From assembly GCA_025531455.1 (NCBI GenBank), contig JAMYHL010000013.1, positions 186,001-250,000 on the forward strand: 64,000 bases of DNA, read 5' to 3'. The notes beneath the pieces are model-generated. The model saw only the letters and a program-made list of their open reading frames with translations. It ran no database searches and was not told the DNA's origin. This document shows positions 35,553 through 46,395 of the stretch, in pieces (within the stretch, counting starts at the first letter, position 1; each line of letters starts with the position of its first letter). A program made the position numbers and the translations under genes. This DNA comes from Apiotrichum sp. Y4204. Its lineage: Eukaryota > Basidiomycota > Tremellomycetes > Trichosporonales > Trichosporonaceae.

Positions 35553-36835
35553 CTAGGCTGCGCCCGCCGCGCGGTACAGTCCCACCTTCTTGTCGTCGCC
35601 CGCGACGGCAAACATTTTGCCGGGCGCGAGGGCGCCCTCGCCCTCACGCTGCCACGCGAGGGCCCACACGTCCGCGTCCGTGTTGTTGGTACTCACGCAC
35701 GCGCGCTGCGCCACGTCCCAAAGCTTGACGGTGGAGTCGGCGGCACTGGAGTGAGCGACAATCAACAAGAGCTTTTCTCTTCTATTACTCACCTGCTCGC
35801 AAGCAGCCTTGCATCCGGGCTCGCCGCCGCGGAGAGGACCCACCCGCGGTGTCCCTGCATGACCGCGACGCTGCCTTCCCCGGCGCGCGCGTCGTGCAGC
35901 ACGATGCGCGCGTCGTCAGCGCCAGAATAGAGCCACGCCGAGTCGGGTGACCACGCCAGCGCGCGCACGGCCATCGCGTGCGCTGCATAGCTCCCCACCA
36001 CGCTGCGCGTCTCGGCGTCTAGCACAAAGACGTGGCCGCTCTCCATGCCCACTGCGACTTGTGATCCGTCCGGTGACTGGAGTTAGAGGGAGGGAAAGGG
36101 AGGCGTACTTTGTTGATATTGGACTTACAAAGGCCAAGCTCATCCCGAAGCGCCCCTTGCCGGTATCCACTGCGCCGCCGTCCCCGCGCAGCGCGTCGTC
36201 GCTTGCAATATCGGAAATGCTGCGGATCGCAACTTTGGAGCCGCGCCCGGCCCACGCCCAGGCGCTGCCCTGCGGGTGAAGAGCAGACTTGTATGCCGGG
36301 ACTGGAGTCAGCACAAGTGGAAGCAGCACAAGTAGAAGGAAGGAAAAGTGGCCATGAAGGCTATTCCCCATGTACTCCAATCCATCTGTTTTGTCACGCA
36401 CCCCTCCCGCCCTCGAGCGCCTCGCGGGCCGTCTCGACTCGCGCGCCAAACGCGCCGTTCTCGACGACAACCACCGCGCTCGTGCCGTCCAGCGAGGTCG
36501 CAAGCGCGTACTTGCCATCGGACGTGGCAGTGAGACTCGCGACCGCAAGGGGGAGATCGGGGAGAACGACGGGGTCTTCCTCCAGCGACGAAGGGTGCAG
36601 GCGGACGACGCCGTCCGCGCCGCCGCTCACGAGCTTCGTGCCCCACGCGAGGGACCAGAGCGCGTCCTTGTATGCTGTTGTTAGCGAGGTTTACATCGGA
36701 GGCGTACCCGGTGTAGACTCGTGGGGGAGGTAGACAAGAGACTAGGGTTAGTGTGCTCACAAGGGAGGAGGGCGTACCATTGGGGGGACTTGAGATTGTT
36801 GACAATGAGAAGGTGTCGAGAAAGGTGATTGTCAT
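35553..36835 (-). CDS. SKI8: Ski8/WDR61-family WD40 protein
   Basis: WD40 repeats are clear: LWSLAWGTKLVSGGADG, then MSLAF/SPDGSQVAVGMESG, VRALAWSPDSAWLYSGADD, GWVLSAAASPDARLLASSAD followed by VKLWD, and VWALAWQ. The order and spacing match WDR61/Ski8. That protein scaffolds the Ski exosome-cofactor complex and in many eukaryotes also joins Paf1C (family knowledge). Well-supported minus exons are 36674-36402, 36301-36129, 36076-35793 and 35745-35553, all phase-consistent. The 5' end is uncertain. An ATG at 36835 reads MTITFLDTFSLSTI. Its link to exon 36674 needs a micro-exon ending at 36708 and either a 43-nt intron or an improbable 19-nt one. It is divergent from the YjbQ-like gene, with 160 bp between starts. 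Confidence 0.87.
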
Positions 36836-36995
36836 GAACTTGGGTTGAATGGTGGTGTGGTGGAGTGTTGTGACCGTGGGAAAGGTGTTGTTGAGCAGTG
36901 ACATCAGAGCTACAACAAGTGGAGCTGGAGCTGTCAAGACTTGAAGCTCCAGATATCTCGTTCTCGTCTCATTACCACATTCACATCTCAAGACA
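36836..36995. promoter_or_regulatory. compact divergent promoter of SKI8 and YjbQ-like genes
   Basis: Only 160 bp separate the two start codons, so the genes must share control sequence or transcribe from overlapping promoters. I see no TATA box or recognisable factor site. Confidence 0.5.
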
Positions 36996-38108
36996 ATGCC
37001 GTGGCAAAAGACCTTGTACGTCCAGAACCAGTCTATTTCTATGGACACCACCTACTTACCCCGGACGGTACTGACGACAGCCGCCTCCCATACTACAAAA
37101 AGGGCTGCCACCTCGTGACGCGCGAGGTGATCCGCGAGTGCGAGGAGGGGCTGCGGGGCGTTGATATTGGTACCTTTACGCTCAACTGCCTGCACACGAG
37201 TGCGGGGCTGACGGTGAGTGGTCTGCGGAATGGGCGAAGTGGGAGAAGGGCAGCAGGACGGGACAGGTGCTTGTGTGTGCTTGGAGTCGATTTGGTGGAC
37301 TTCGACCGACATAGAGTGGACGGGAAGCCGATTCAGCTGCCGCTTTGAGACACGGCGGGACAGGAGGAGTACGAGCGTCTCCTCCCGTTGTCCAACTTGA
37401 AGGCAAACATTATATTAGGGCCAAAGAATTCAGGAGGGAGAGCAGTGTGGGAGTTCTGCAGCAGAGAGGTATGGAAGGACAGCCAGTCGCGCATATTGGT
37501 TCGGGAACGAACCGCTTCAGATGTTAGACATAATCCTCCAGCGTTCACTATCAAGAGCCCAAACTGACGCTCAGGTAAACGAGAACGCCGACCCGTAAGA
37601 GATAGCCTTCGGCCGTATTACTGACCAGCGCGCAGCTCGGTGCGGACTGGTGAGTAAGCGAGGCAGACTATCTCATACTGTGAAGAACGACCTTGCTGAC
37701 GGCAGACATGGACATGGCGTGCGTTTCAGATTGGGCCCCGATGCTGATCCCAGGCTGGACCGGATCGTCCCCGAGTCGTTCCCGTGGGAGCACACAGACG
37801 AGGGACCCGAGTGAGTGGCTCAGGCTGAAACTGGGCCTGGGCTCTGGGCCCAAAGCTGACCGCAGCGACTCGGTGTCGCACCTCAAGACGTCGCTCGTCG
37901 GCAACAGCATCACGCTGCCAATCTCCAAGGGCAAGCTTGTGCTCGGCACGTGGCAGGGCATCTACCTCGCTGAGTTTGTGAGTCGGGAACCGTGGTCGAT
38001 GTCGGCGACAGAATCTGCGTGGGGGAAGGAGCTGACATACAGAGATACTCTGGCAACGGGTGGGCCGGGCATGGCGAGGGCCGTAAGGTCGTCGCCACGA
38101 TTCTGTGA
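36996..38108 (+). CDS. YjbQ/UPF0047-family protein (secondary thiamine-phosphate synthase family) built from micro-exons
   Basis: Eight exons keep frame: 36996-37015, 37081-37213, 37575-37594, 37636-37649, 37706-37718, 37754-37810, 37866-37977 and 38043-38108 (144 aa, the normal family length). Family signatures appear in order: [70 protein letters not shown] and KVVATIL. These proteins form trimers. Some family members complement thiamine-phosphate synthase mutants in bacteria, but the eukaryotic role is unclear. Exons of 20, 20, 14 and 13 nt are recovered only because the protein family is so conserved. Intron 2 (37214-37574, 361 nt) is long for this genome. The sequence runs straight to a TGA after ATIL. 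Confidence 0.9.
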
Positions 38109-38362
38109 GTCCGATCAGTTGTCCTTGTGTCGCAAGCTGACCGCAGGCCATGAGTTGCGGTGTCCTCATGATGATTGAGATCGCCGCCGAGTACGTACTG
38201 TACGTATGGCGCCCATGCAGCTTAGTTCCGTGTCGTCGCAGCTGTCCGAAAGGCGCGTTTGGCATCGTGTGCATCCATACTGCGAAACTCCTAAAACTCC
38301 TAACCCCTCGTGAATAAGCTTGTCGTACTGTTCGCCACATGCAGATCTCTGCAGACCCCCAC

Positions 38363-38501
38363 TGCATTTGACCCACCACACTGGCCGATACTGATACTGA
38401 ACCCACAGTCCGTCACCACAACTCTCATTCCTGGCCCCACGCATTTGACCCACCACACTGACCCATACTGATACTGAACCCACAGTCCGTCACCACAACT
38501 C
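38363..38501. repeat. 61-bp direct repeat pair
   Basis: Copies at 38363-38423 and 38441-38501 begin GCATTTGACCCACCACACTG and end CACCACAACTC. They differ at only a few bases near their middle and are separated by 17 bp. They lie just downstream of the YjbQ-like gene. No coding frame is shared. Confidence 0.85.
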
Positions 38502-40796
38502 ACGGCAGTCCCGATACGTCCTGCGAAGCTGCGATCCAGCATGACCACATGCCGGAGCCTCGGCATGTCTCGTTCGCCATTCGGCATGCCTTTACGCCAT
38601 CTTACGAGATGGGATTGTCACCAGATCACCAAACCACCAGATCTGCTGCAAATGATGGATTATTAATCCGACCGTTCTTAATGGCTGAAGAAGATGCTTT
38701 GTTAACAGTTAAACTTGATCGATATCCTTTCAGACGATCCTGCCCGAGACACCGAAGCCGCCCCGCACGGGTGGTACCGGCTGAGGCAGGAGAATTGCTA
38801 GGTGCACAACACTTTTTCAGGCGATAGAGAAAGTAGCCGCGGGTTAGAAGCCAAGCTCAGGTTGCTCAGGTGGATGCAGACGCCGTCCAGGAAAATCCTG
38901 GGATGTAACAGCTGGACGATGCCACCACGCCACTACATATATCGGCGCAAAGGCGGGGCGATGACCGAAAGAAAGCAGCCCCTGAAGGCAGGGGTGCGGT
39001 ACCTTCTTGTACCGTACCTTTCCTGTAGCCACTTTTGGAACTGATCGTTAACCGAAGGACAGAGGATCTGCTGTTGCCATCATGCGTGTGGGCCAAGCAA
39101 GCTGATGGTCTTGGAGGTGATCTGATTGTTTGAAGGGAACCTTGGTAGCCAGCTGCAAGTCTTCCAGGCGGTGCGCCGTCGCCAGATTGGACGTAGTTCG
39201 CGCATGCATAATTAGTGGCGTGCCACAAGAAGAGAGACTGTCGCAAGTGGTGTCGAGATCTTCTTCGTGTCGCCTGGGACTGCGAGATCGCAGCTGAGCA
39301 TATGATCATACAATTCCAGTAGAAACTTGGAATAAATCTGGGAAATCTGCCGTCTTGAGAGCCGCGCGTTTCGCCGCTCTGCCACGCTGCTAGAGCTGTT
39401 GATGTTCAACCCATGCGCAACCACACCTCCCGCCGTGACTTAGCCCTCGGGGATCGAGGTTACCTTCGTTCAATTGGGTCCCTAACGGGTATGCACACGG
39501 ACACGTGAAACTGTGTTTTCTCGGCATCTCGGTCGAAGTGCGTGGCCGTATATGCGATCAAGGCATCAGATGGCAGACTAGCTCAGCTGCGGATTATGTT
39601 GTCCATCTGATAGATCGATGAAAAATACATACGAAATCAATCCGCTAAACCGCACCGTACACCCGCAGCAAGACGGTTTCAGAGGCGGTGTGTCGCCCTC
39701 GCGGCTTGATGTCATGATTATAGCGTCATGAGCTATGATATTGGCACCGGGGAGGGCTGGGTAAACTGCCCAAGTGATCTCGATGTTTCTTGGGTTCCAG
39801 TGAGAGGGGGGGTGAGTGGATCGGTGGATAATCTACCCTCAACGGCTCATCCGCGACCCTGACATCGGCCGCATCTCGGCATCCCAGACTGCGGCACGGA
39901 GCCGCGGCGGAGGCGACCTGGCCCCCCTCCTTCCCCCCCCCCCCCGCCCCACCCCCCCTGCCCCCCGCGCCCACACACCCCGGTCCCCGTCAAACGCACA
40001 AAGCCGCAGGGCGCGTCACGCGAACAAAAGCAAAAAGCTGTATACGCGTGGGGAGGAAGCAGGCCCATGGCCCATGGCCCACATCCGCGATTTCAGCCAG
40101 GGCTTCAGGTGCTCAAGGTCCAAAAGTGGGCTCCCGAGCACCCGATCTCATCTCGAGATGGCAAATAAAGCAAGCTGCAACTCCAGTATTCGTGGTGCTT
40201 GCAGCGCATTCCTGGCTAGCACGCCCCGCTTCTGCGCCGCGGTTACAATCCTACGCCCCCACCTCCCCCCTACTACTGTAGCTGTCTGTTATCGGTGCAT
40301 CTGTGATGCACATACCATGTGGTCAGCTACTGAATCCTGATATCCTGAAGCAGGCTGAACAGCGTGGCGCAGGCAGCAAGACGCCATAAGCATATTGCAA
40401 TTTCGTTCAAACCGTCGAGGTACGACGAATACGTAAAAACAAGAAGAGTATTTAATACCTTGGGATCCTAGAGGAACAGAGAAAGCAAAAGAGTGAAATA
40501 GAAAAAATTAAACGCAAAAAAAGAAAAAAAAGAAAAAAAAAAAAAAAAAAACTCCTCCTCGGCATGCCCCTCGGCATGCCGCCCCCGATATATCGATATC
40601 AGAGGAGTGTTGGTGGGGCAGAGGAAGCACAGGCAACTACGGACCGATGCGACTCTCCTGACCTGCACATGCACCCTGTTTGTTGGTCGGCGAGTGGCCA
40701 CAGCCGCGCATGTCGTAACCGTGTGCCCGCACCTGTTCGCCGCCATTGACATGCATGTAGAAGAGGCGCATACGATCCCGATGCAAAGTCCAGTCC

Positions 40797-40865
40797 TGGG
40801 TCTCTGGGTCTCTGGGTCTCTGGGTCTCTGGGTCTCTGGTCTCTGGGTCTCTGGTCTCTGGTCTC
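40797..40865. repeat. TGGGTCTC microsatellite
   Basis: About nine imperfect units of TGGGTCTC, with some shortened to TGGTCTC, end about 165 bp upstream of the phytochrome ATG. The array is likely length-variable. Confidence 0.9.
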
Positions 40866-41031
40866 GTCGTCCAATGTCGCCGAATGCTAGTTGTCCTTTC
40901 CTGATCACTTCAACTTATTCCTATCACTTCAACTTTACCACAACCACTATCCCACTGTAACGCCATTATCGAGAGCAGTATCATCCCGCCCGCCCCACTC
41001 CAACGACCTACTCGCCACCAGTCGCCAGGGC

Positions 41032-44000
41032 ATGGCGAAAGACCACCCGGGCCGCAATCCGGGACCGCTGACGCCGACGAACAACGATGCGGGCACGTTT
41101 GTATTTCCTATCCGCTCGCCCACCAGCCAAGGCCTTCACTTCACCGAGACGCCCCCGCCTGAGGATGAGGAGCCGATAAACGGCATGCACAGCGAGCACG
41201 ACATGTTGCAGGTTCCGACGGGCAAGTCGCCGCCCGGGAGGTCGCCGGAGATGTCACCGGGGATGTCGCCACCGGGGGCGACGACACCCGACCTCGGAGA
41301 CCAGCTGGCCGAGGAACTCTTACGCACGGTCGTGCTCAACGAGGCGCCGCCCGCAGCCGTCGACCCCGTTTCCACCACGGCCCGTACCGCAGGTGTCGCT
41401 GACGCCGCGACAATTGCGCCGAAACCCATCCCGCACTCGTCGGTCAAGGCTGGGAAGCACATGTCAGCGACGAAGCGCGCCGAGGTACAACACTATGTCA
41501 ACGAGCAGGCGCACACGGCGACGATGGACGACCCGAACCGCGTGTCGTCGTCCACTTCCGCCGTTCCAGGGTACACCCCGCCGCAGTACACACCCGACTC
41601 CGACACGCCCGACCACATTGCCACGCCGATGCCCGTGCCCGAGCCGGAGATCGCCACCGTGCGCTTTTCGCATGTTACGACTGACGACGGGCACCAGATC
41701 CTCACCGGCCGAGAAGGCGAAATTCGGCGGTGCGAGGACGAGCCCATCCGGACTCCTGGGGCCGTGCAAGGATTCGGCGTGCTCATGGTCCTCGAGGAGA
41801 CCGCCACCGGCGAGGATGACGATGGTGGCTTGCTTTTTACTATCCGGCAGGTGTCGGAGGTGAGTCTTGTCATTGCCGGCGGTTGACTAACAATTAGAAC
41901 TCGACAGACCTGCTCGGTCTCTCGCCGCAGTTCCTCTTCGACCTCGAGTGCTTTACGGACCTGTTGGACGATGACCAGGAAGACACGTTCCGCGACCTTA
42001 TCTTATCGCTGCCAGAGCTTGAGGAGGAGGAGGTGCAGGGCCCACAGGTCGTCCGCCTCAAGGGCTGCACCGAGATGGGCGCGATTGCATGGAGCAGCAC
42101 AGGAGTGAGCAGTGAGCCGGGCACCGAGCCAAGCAACGGGCGGAACAGCAGCGCAAACGTCAGCCGCGGGTCCCTGAACGTTGGCCGCTCGATAAACCGC
42201 CGCAAGACGCCCAGTGCGAACAGCAGCAGCACGGCGTCGTACTTGAGCACAGAGATGGAAAACTTCTGGTCGTGCTGGGTTGCCGCGTCGCGGCCACGGA
42301 CGTCGCACTGGAAGCAGGTTGGTGCGAATGGCGAAGCGCTGCCTCCCCCGCGGCTCATCATTCTCGAGTTTGAGTTGGAACACGACCTGTACAACCCCCT
42401 CTTCTTTGATTCCAATGATAGGCCCCACACGAACGCGATCGCTCCCAGCTCGGCGGGATCGACGAGCCACATTGGTAATTCGGTCTCGGGTATGGACTCT
42501 AGCAGGTCGGAAAACATGACGCCCCAAATGTCCATGTGGTCGACAGCGTCATCGCGGAGTACCGATATCACCGAGCCGCCGAGGGGCCTCAACGGCGGTC
42601 CGGACGATTATGCGCCGCCGCAAGATCTGATCCCGCAGAGCACGACCAGTCTCGCCAAGCCGTTGCGAGCGCTGCGCGGCCGCGGCGGCGGCGGCGGGGA
42701 CGGCAGCCAGGCGTCCGGCGGCTCGGGTCTGTCACGGGCCCGGAAATTGATGCACCCAAGTCGCCGTGCGCGCACCAACTTTGCGAGGGCAAACAGCGAC
42801 GCGTCTCTCGACGTCTTTGCGCTCCTCAACGAGATCAACGGGCAGCTCAGCGCCGCACGTGACATTGAGACGTTCTTGAACATCACTGTCGGCGTCGTTC
42901 GCCAAGTCACCCGCTTCCACCGTGTGCTGGTGTACCAGTTTGACCAGCAGATGAACGGTAAGGTTGTGTCCGAACTTGTGGACCTTTCGCAGACGAACGA
43001 CTTGTACCGCGGCCTCATGTTCCCCGCGTCCGACATCCCTCCCCAGGCAAGGGCGCTGTACCGCATCAACAAGGTGCGCATCTTGTATAACCGAGCCCAG
43101 CCGACCGCCCGTATGGTGCTTCGCGACAAGAGCGACCTCGACAATCCTCTCGACATGACTCATTGTTTCCTCCGTGCCATGTCCCCGATCCATCTACAGT
43201 GTGAGTTCATGTGCTGCAGAGCTGCAATCAACTGCTCGTTTCCCTATCACCGGACTCCCACTCACATCAGATCTCGAAAATATGGCTGTTCGAGCCTCCA
43301 TGTCCATCTCAATAGTAGCGTTCGGCAAGCTGTGGGGTCTGATTGCGTGCCACTCGTACGGCAACCACGGAATGCGCGTCTCCTTCCATGTGCGGCAGAT
43401 GCTGCGCATCCTATCGGACCACATCTCGCGCAATATTGAGAGGTTGGAGTATGCCCGCCAGATTCAATCTCGAAAGGCCATGCACTCGAGCGGCCTCGCC
43501 GCTCTAGCTGGATTCGAGGGGCGCAAGGCAAACCCCACCCCTACACACGCAGCCGCCGCCAACCACAGCAAGCAGCTTGACAAGCGCGGCCTGGTCGCGA
43601 ATGCCGACGACATGCTTCACATCTTCCACGCGTGCTCCGGCTTGCTAGTCATAAAGGACCGGTGCAAGCTCATCGGCGAGAACAGATCCAACCCGCGTAC
43701 AATGCTCAGTGTGGCGGACCACTTCCGGCGGGCAAAACTCAGCAATGTCGTCGCATCACGGGAGATTGCGGCCGACTTCCCCGACCTCCCGTTCGCGCGC
43801 CATTCCGACATGATTTCCGGCCTGCTCTACGTCCCCCTCACGAGTGAGGAGCCCGGTAACGACTTTATGGTTTTCTTCCGCAAGGGCCAGCTGCACACAA
43901 TCAAGTGGGCGGGCATGCCATACCGCGATGAAAACGACCAGCTAAAGGCCACACTAGAGCCGCGCAAGTCGTTCAAGATTTGGAAGGAGCAGGTTCACGG

Positions 44001-45673
44001 CAAGGCCGCCGAATGGACCGAAGACCAGATTGAATCCGCTGAGATGCTGTCGGTGCTGTACAACAAGTTCATACCCGCTTGGCGCGAGCGGCAGCACGTG
44101 ATTGAGTCGAACCAGCTCACCGCCCTGCTACTCTCCAACACGTCGCACCAGCTCCGCACCCCCCTCAGCCAGATTATAAACACGCTTGAGCTCGCGTTGG
44201 CGGGCAATGTTGATCCCGACACGCGCTCCATGCTGGAGAACAGCCACGAGGCGTCCCGCGCACTCCTCTTCCATGTGCACGACCTTCTCGAGCTCACGGG
44301 TATTGAGACCGGCAACGAGACCGTCTTCCACGACCCTTTCAACTTCCACGACACGCTGGCCCAGACTGTGAAGCTCTACCAGACCGAGGCAAACCGTCGC
44401 GGCATTGCCTTCCGATGCAACTTTGGCGACGTCCCCGAAATGGTCGTCGGCGACCAACGCAAGATCCGCACAGTCGTATCCAATCTCGTGGCCAATGCGG
44501 TCAAGTACACCACCGACGGCGAGGTGACTGTCGACTGCCGCATCGTCCCGACGAATCTCACCGGAAGCCCCAAACAACGGTTCGAAGGTTCCGGAGGTGG
44601 ATCTGTATCAGAGACGACGCTTTCCGTCGAGGCGTCCGTGGGCGTGGAGATTGTCGTTCGCGACACAGGCTGCGGTATCGCCCCCGACCGTCTCGAGGCG
44701 ATCTTCATCGCCCTTGAGGGTCACGACGACCACACCGTCTCTCCTGGAGCTGACGAGCCTGGTCCCGTTGGCCTAGGATTGGCCGCCGTCGGTCGCATTG
44801 TGGAGCAGCTCGAGGGTCAGCTTCGTGCGGAGAGTGACCTCGGCAAACAGACAACGTTCTACTTTACCTTTGCCGCCGGGACGACGGACATTCAGTCGCT
44901 GAGCTCGATGCGGAGACGCAGCTCAGCAACGACAGACAATATGACGGTGACTGAGGAGGGTACCGCCCGGCCCGTCGCTGTCTCTGAACCGATTATCATT
45001 ACGCCCGTTGGCCCTGATGTCGCGAACGTCAGCGACCGGACCGGGGAGGCGACGCCACGGGAGCCTGGAAGCCCACTACCGACGTCCTCCACGCCGATGC
45101 CGAAGAAACCTAAAATCGCGGTCGTCGCCCCAGAGTCGGCGGTGCGCGTCCTCGTCGTCGAGGACGATCTGATCAACTCGAAAATCCTCTGCCGCCACTT
45201 CCTGAAGAGCGGGCACAAGGTCGTCGCGGTCGAGAACGGACAGGAGGCAGTTGATCTGCTCATGAAGGACCAAGATTTTGACCTCGTCCTCATGGACATG
45301 CAGATGCCCGTACTTGACGGGTGGGGCGCGGCGCGGGCGATCCGCGACATGGAGGCCAAAACGCCCCCCAACGGAGCCAGTACGCCGACAGCGGAGGTAC
45401 CCCGCGCTGCCTGTAGACTCGACGGGCGCGTTCCCATTCTCGCCCTCAGTGCAAGCCTGTACGAGGATGACCGGGAACGTCTCGCCGTCGACTTTGACGG
45501 GTGGCTGCTAAAGCCATTAAGTGAGCATCACACCGCGATCCACGCTGACTCTAGACTTTGCTCGCGGCCGATTGCTGCTGGAGGCGCTGCAGGACGTGAG
45601 CGGCGCTAAGCGTGATGCCGAGGTGTACGCACCCGGCGAGTGGGAGCGTGGCGGGTTCTTCAAGGGTGGGTGA
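41032..45673 (+). CDS. fungal phytochrome, hybrid histidine kinase (PAS-GAF-PHY-HisKA-HATPase-REC)
   Basis: Four exons: 41032-41859, 41898-43200, 43271-45520 and 45555-45673 (1499 aa). A disordered N-terminal extension of about 225 residues precedes the PAS domain. Cys234 in RRCEDEPIRTPGAVQGFG is the bilin-attachment cysteine position of bacterial and fungal phytochromes. The PAS domain is interrupted by low-complexity inserts. The GAF domain has DIPPQARALY (Asp655) and SPIHLQYLENM (His708). The PHY domain has the tongue motif PRKSF at about 43950-43990. The kinase core is intact: SHQLRTPL (His1003), VVSNLVANAVKYT (N box), RDTGCGIAPD (G1) and VGLGLAAVG (G2). The receiver follows: VEDDLINSKIL, LVLMDMQMPVLDGW (Asp1386) and ALSAS, then KPLNF. 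It should sense red/far-red light and signal by His-Asp phosphorelay (family knowledge). No missing residue was found. Confidence 0.96.
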
Positions 45674-46395
45674 ACTGTAGATTACAATGCTGACGACAGG
45701 CCACGCTACATGAAGAGGATATAAGCCACCTAGGCGAGGTTGAGAGGGTCCAGGTTTGAATTCGAGTTTCGTGTTACGAGGTTGCGTGGTTCAGCCAGGA
45801 GTCATGACATGTAGCATACACAGCGGCATTGTACTCAACATCTAGGTATCTAGGTATAGATTGGTGGCCGTGGGCGTAGACCATTATGGATATCGAGTGT
45901 GTTTCTTGTTGTAAAACTCGGGTGGCTTCAAGATATCGTGTAGTACGAAAGTTGATGTGTAGTGCTGTAAATGCTGTAGTGTGGCAGCGTCGTGTCGCAA
46001 GTCACGTGAGTCACGCGCGACGCGCGACGCGCGACGCGTTGCCTTTGAGCATGTGGTTCTCACGCGGGTAGCACACGCGTTCTATGACGTCATGTCAACA
46101 AACCCAGGGAAGGCAACGTGGGATGTGCACACAGTCCTGATCGTCCTGAGTGCCATCGTCAGATTCTGTGAGCTTTGCCCATTGATCCTTTGATCAGCCC
46201 CTTGCCGGCTTCACGGATCCTGTGTCTGCTGCACATTCGCCGCACATGTTCGGCAGGTCAGTAGGGACAATTAGTAGCTCCTTTCTATAGCGTACCACTT
46301 GGATTCATACCAGTGGCAGCCACGGCTGGCCAATCAACGCACTACAGCTAACAGAAACACAAAAACTAAGTATGGGACGGGGGGTTGATCAATGC
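45674..46395. other. 3' flanks of the phytochrome and alpha-tubulin genes
   Basis: The two genes converge here. No gene is seen. A 7-bp CGCGCGA repeat lies at 46014-46034. The overall sequence is less GC-rich than the coding regions. Confidence 0.5.
46014..46034. repeat. 7-bp tandem repeat (CGCGCGA) x3
   Basis: Three perfect copies in the shared 3' flank of phytochrome and tubulin. They are rich in CpG and in BssHII-type GCGCGC steps. Confidence 0.8.

Larger units (their letters stand above)
38109..41031. other. 2.9-kb intergenic region upstream of the phytochrome gene
   Basis: No convincing gene is present. It contains a 61-bp direct repeat, a C13 run at 39933-39945 inside a pyrimidine tract, an A-rich tract at 40516-40551, two GGCATGCC palindromes at about 40560-40580 and a TGGGTCTC microsatellite. 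The last few hundred bases should hold the phytochrome promoter and leader. Confidence 0.45.

Noticed and set aside
38101..38153. extra 7-nt terminal exon for the YjbQ-like gene (GTGAGT donor at 38105, GCAG acceptor)
   Set aside because: Reading straight through gives a stop directly after ATIL at the expected family length, so no extra exon is needed.
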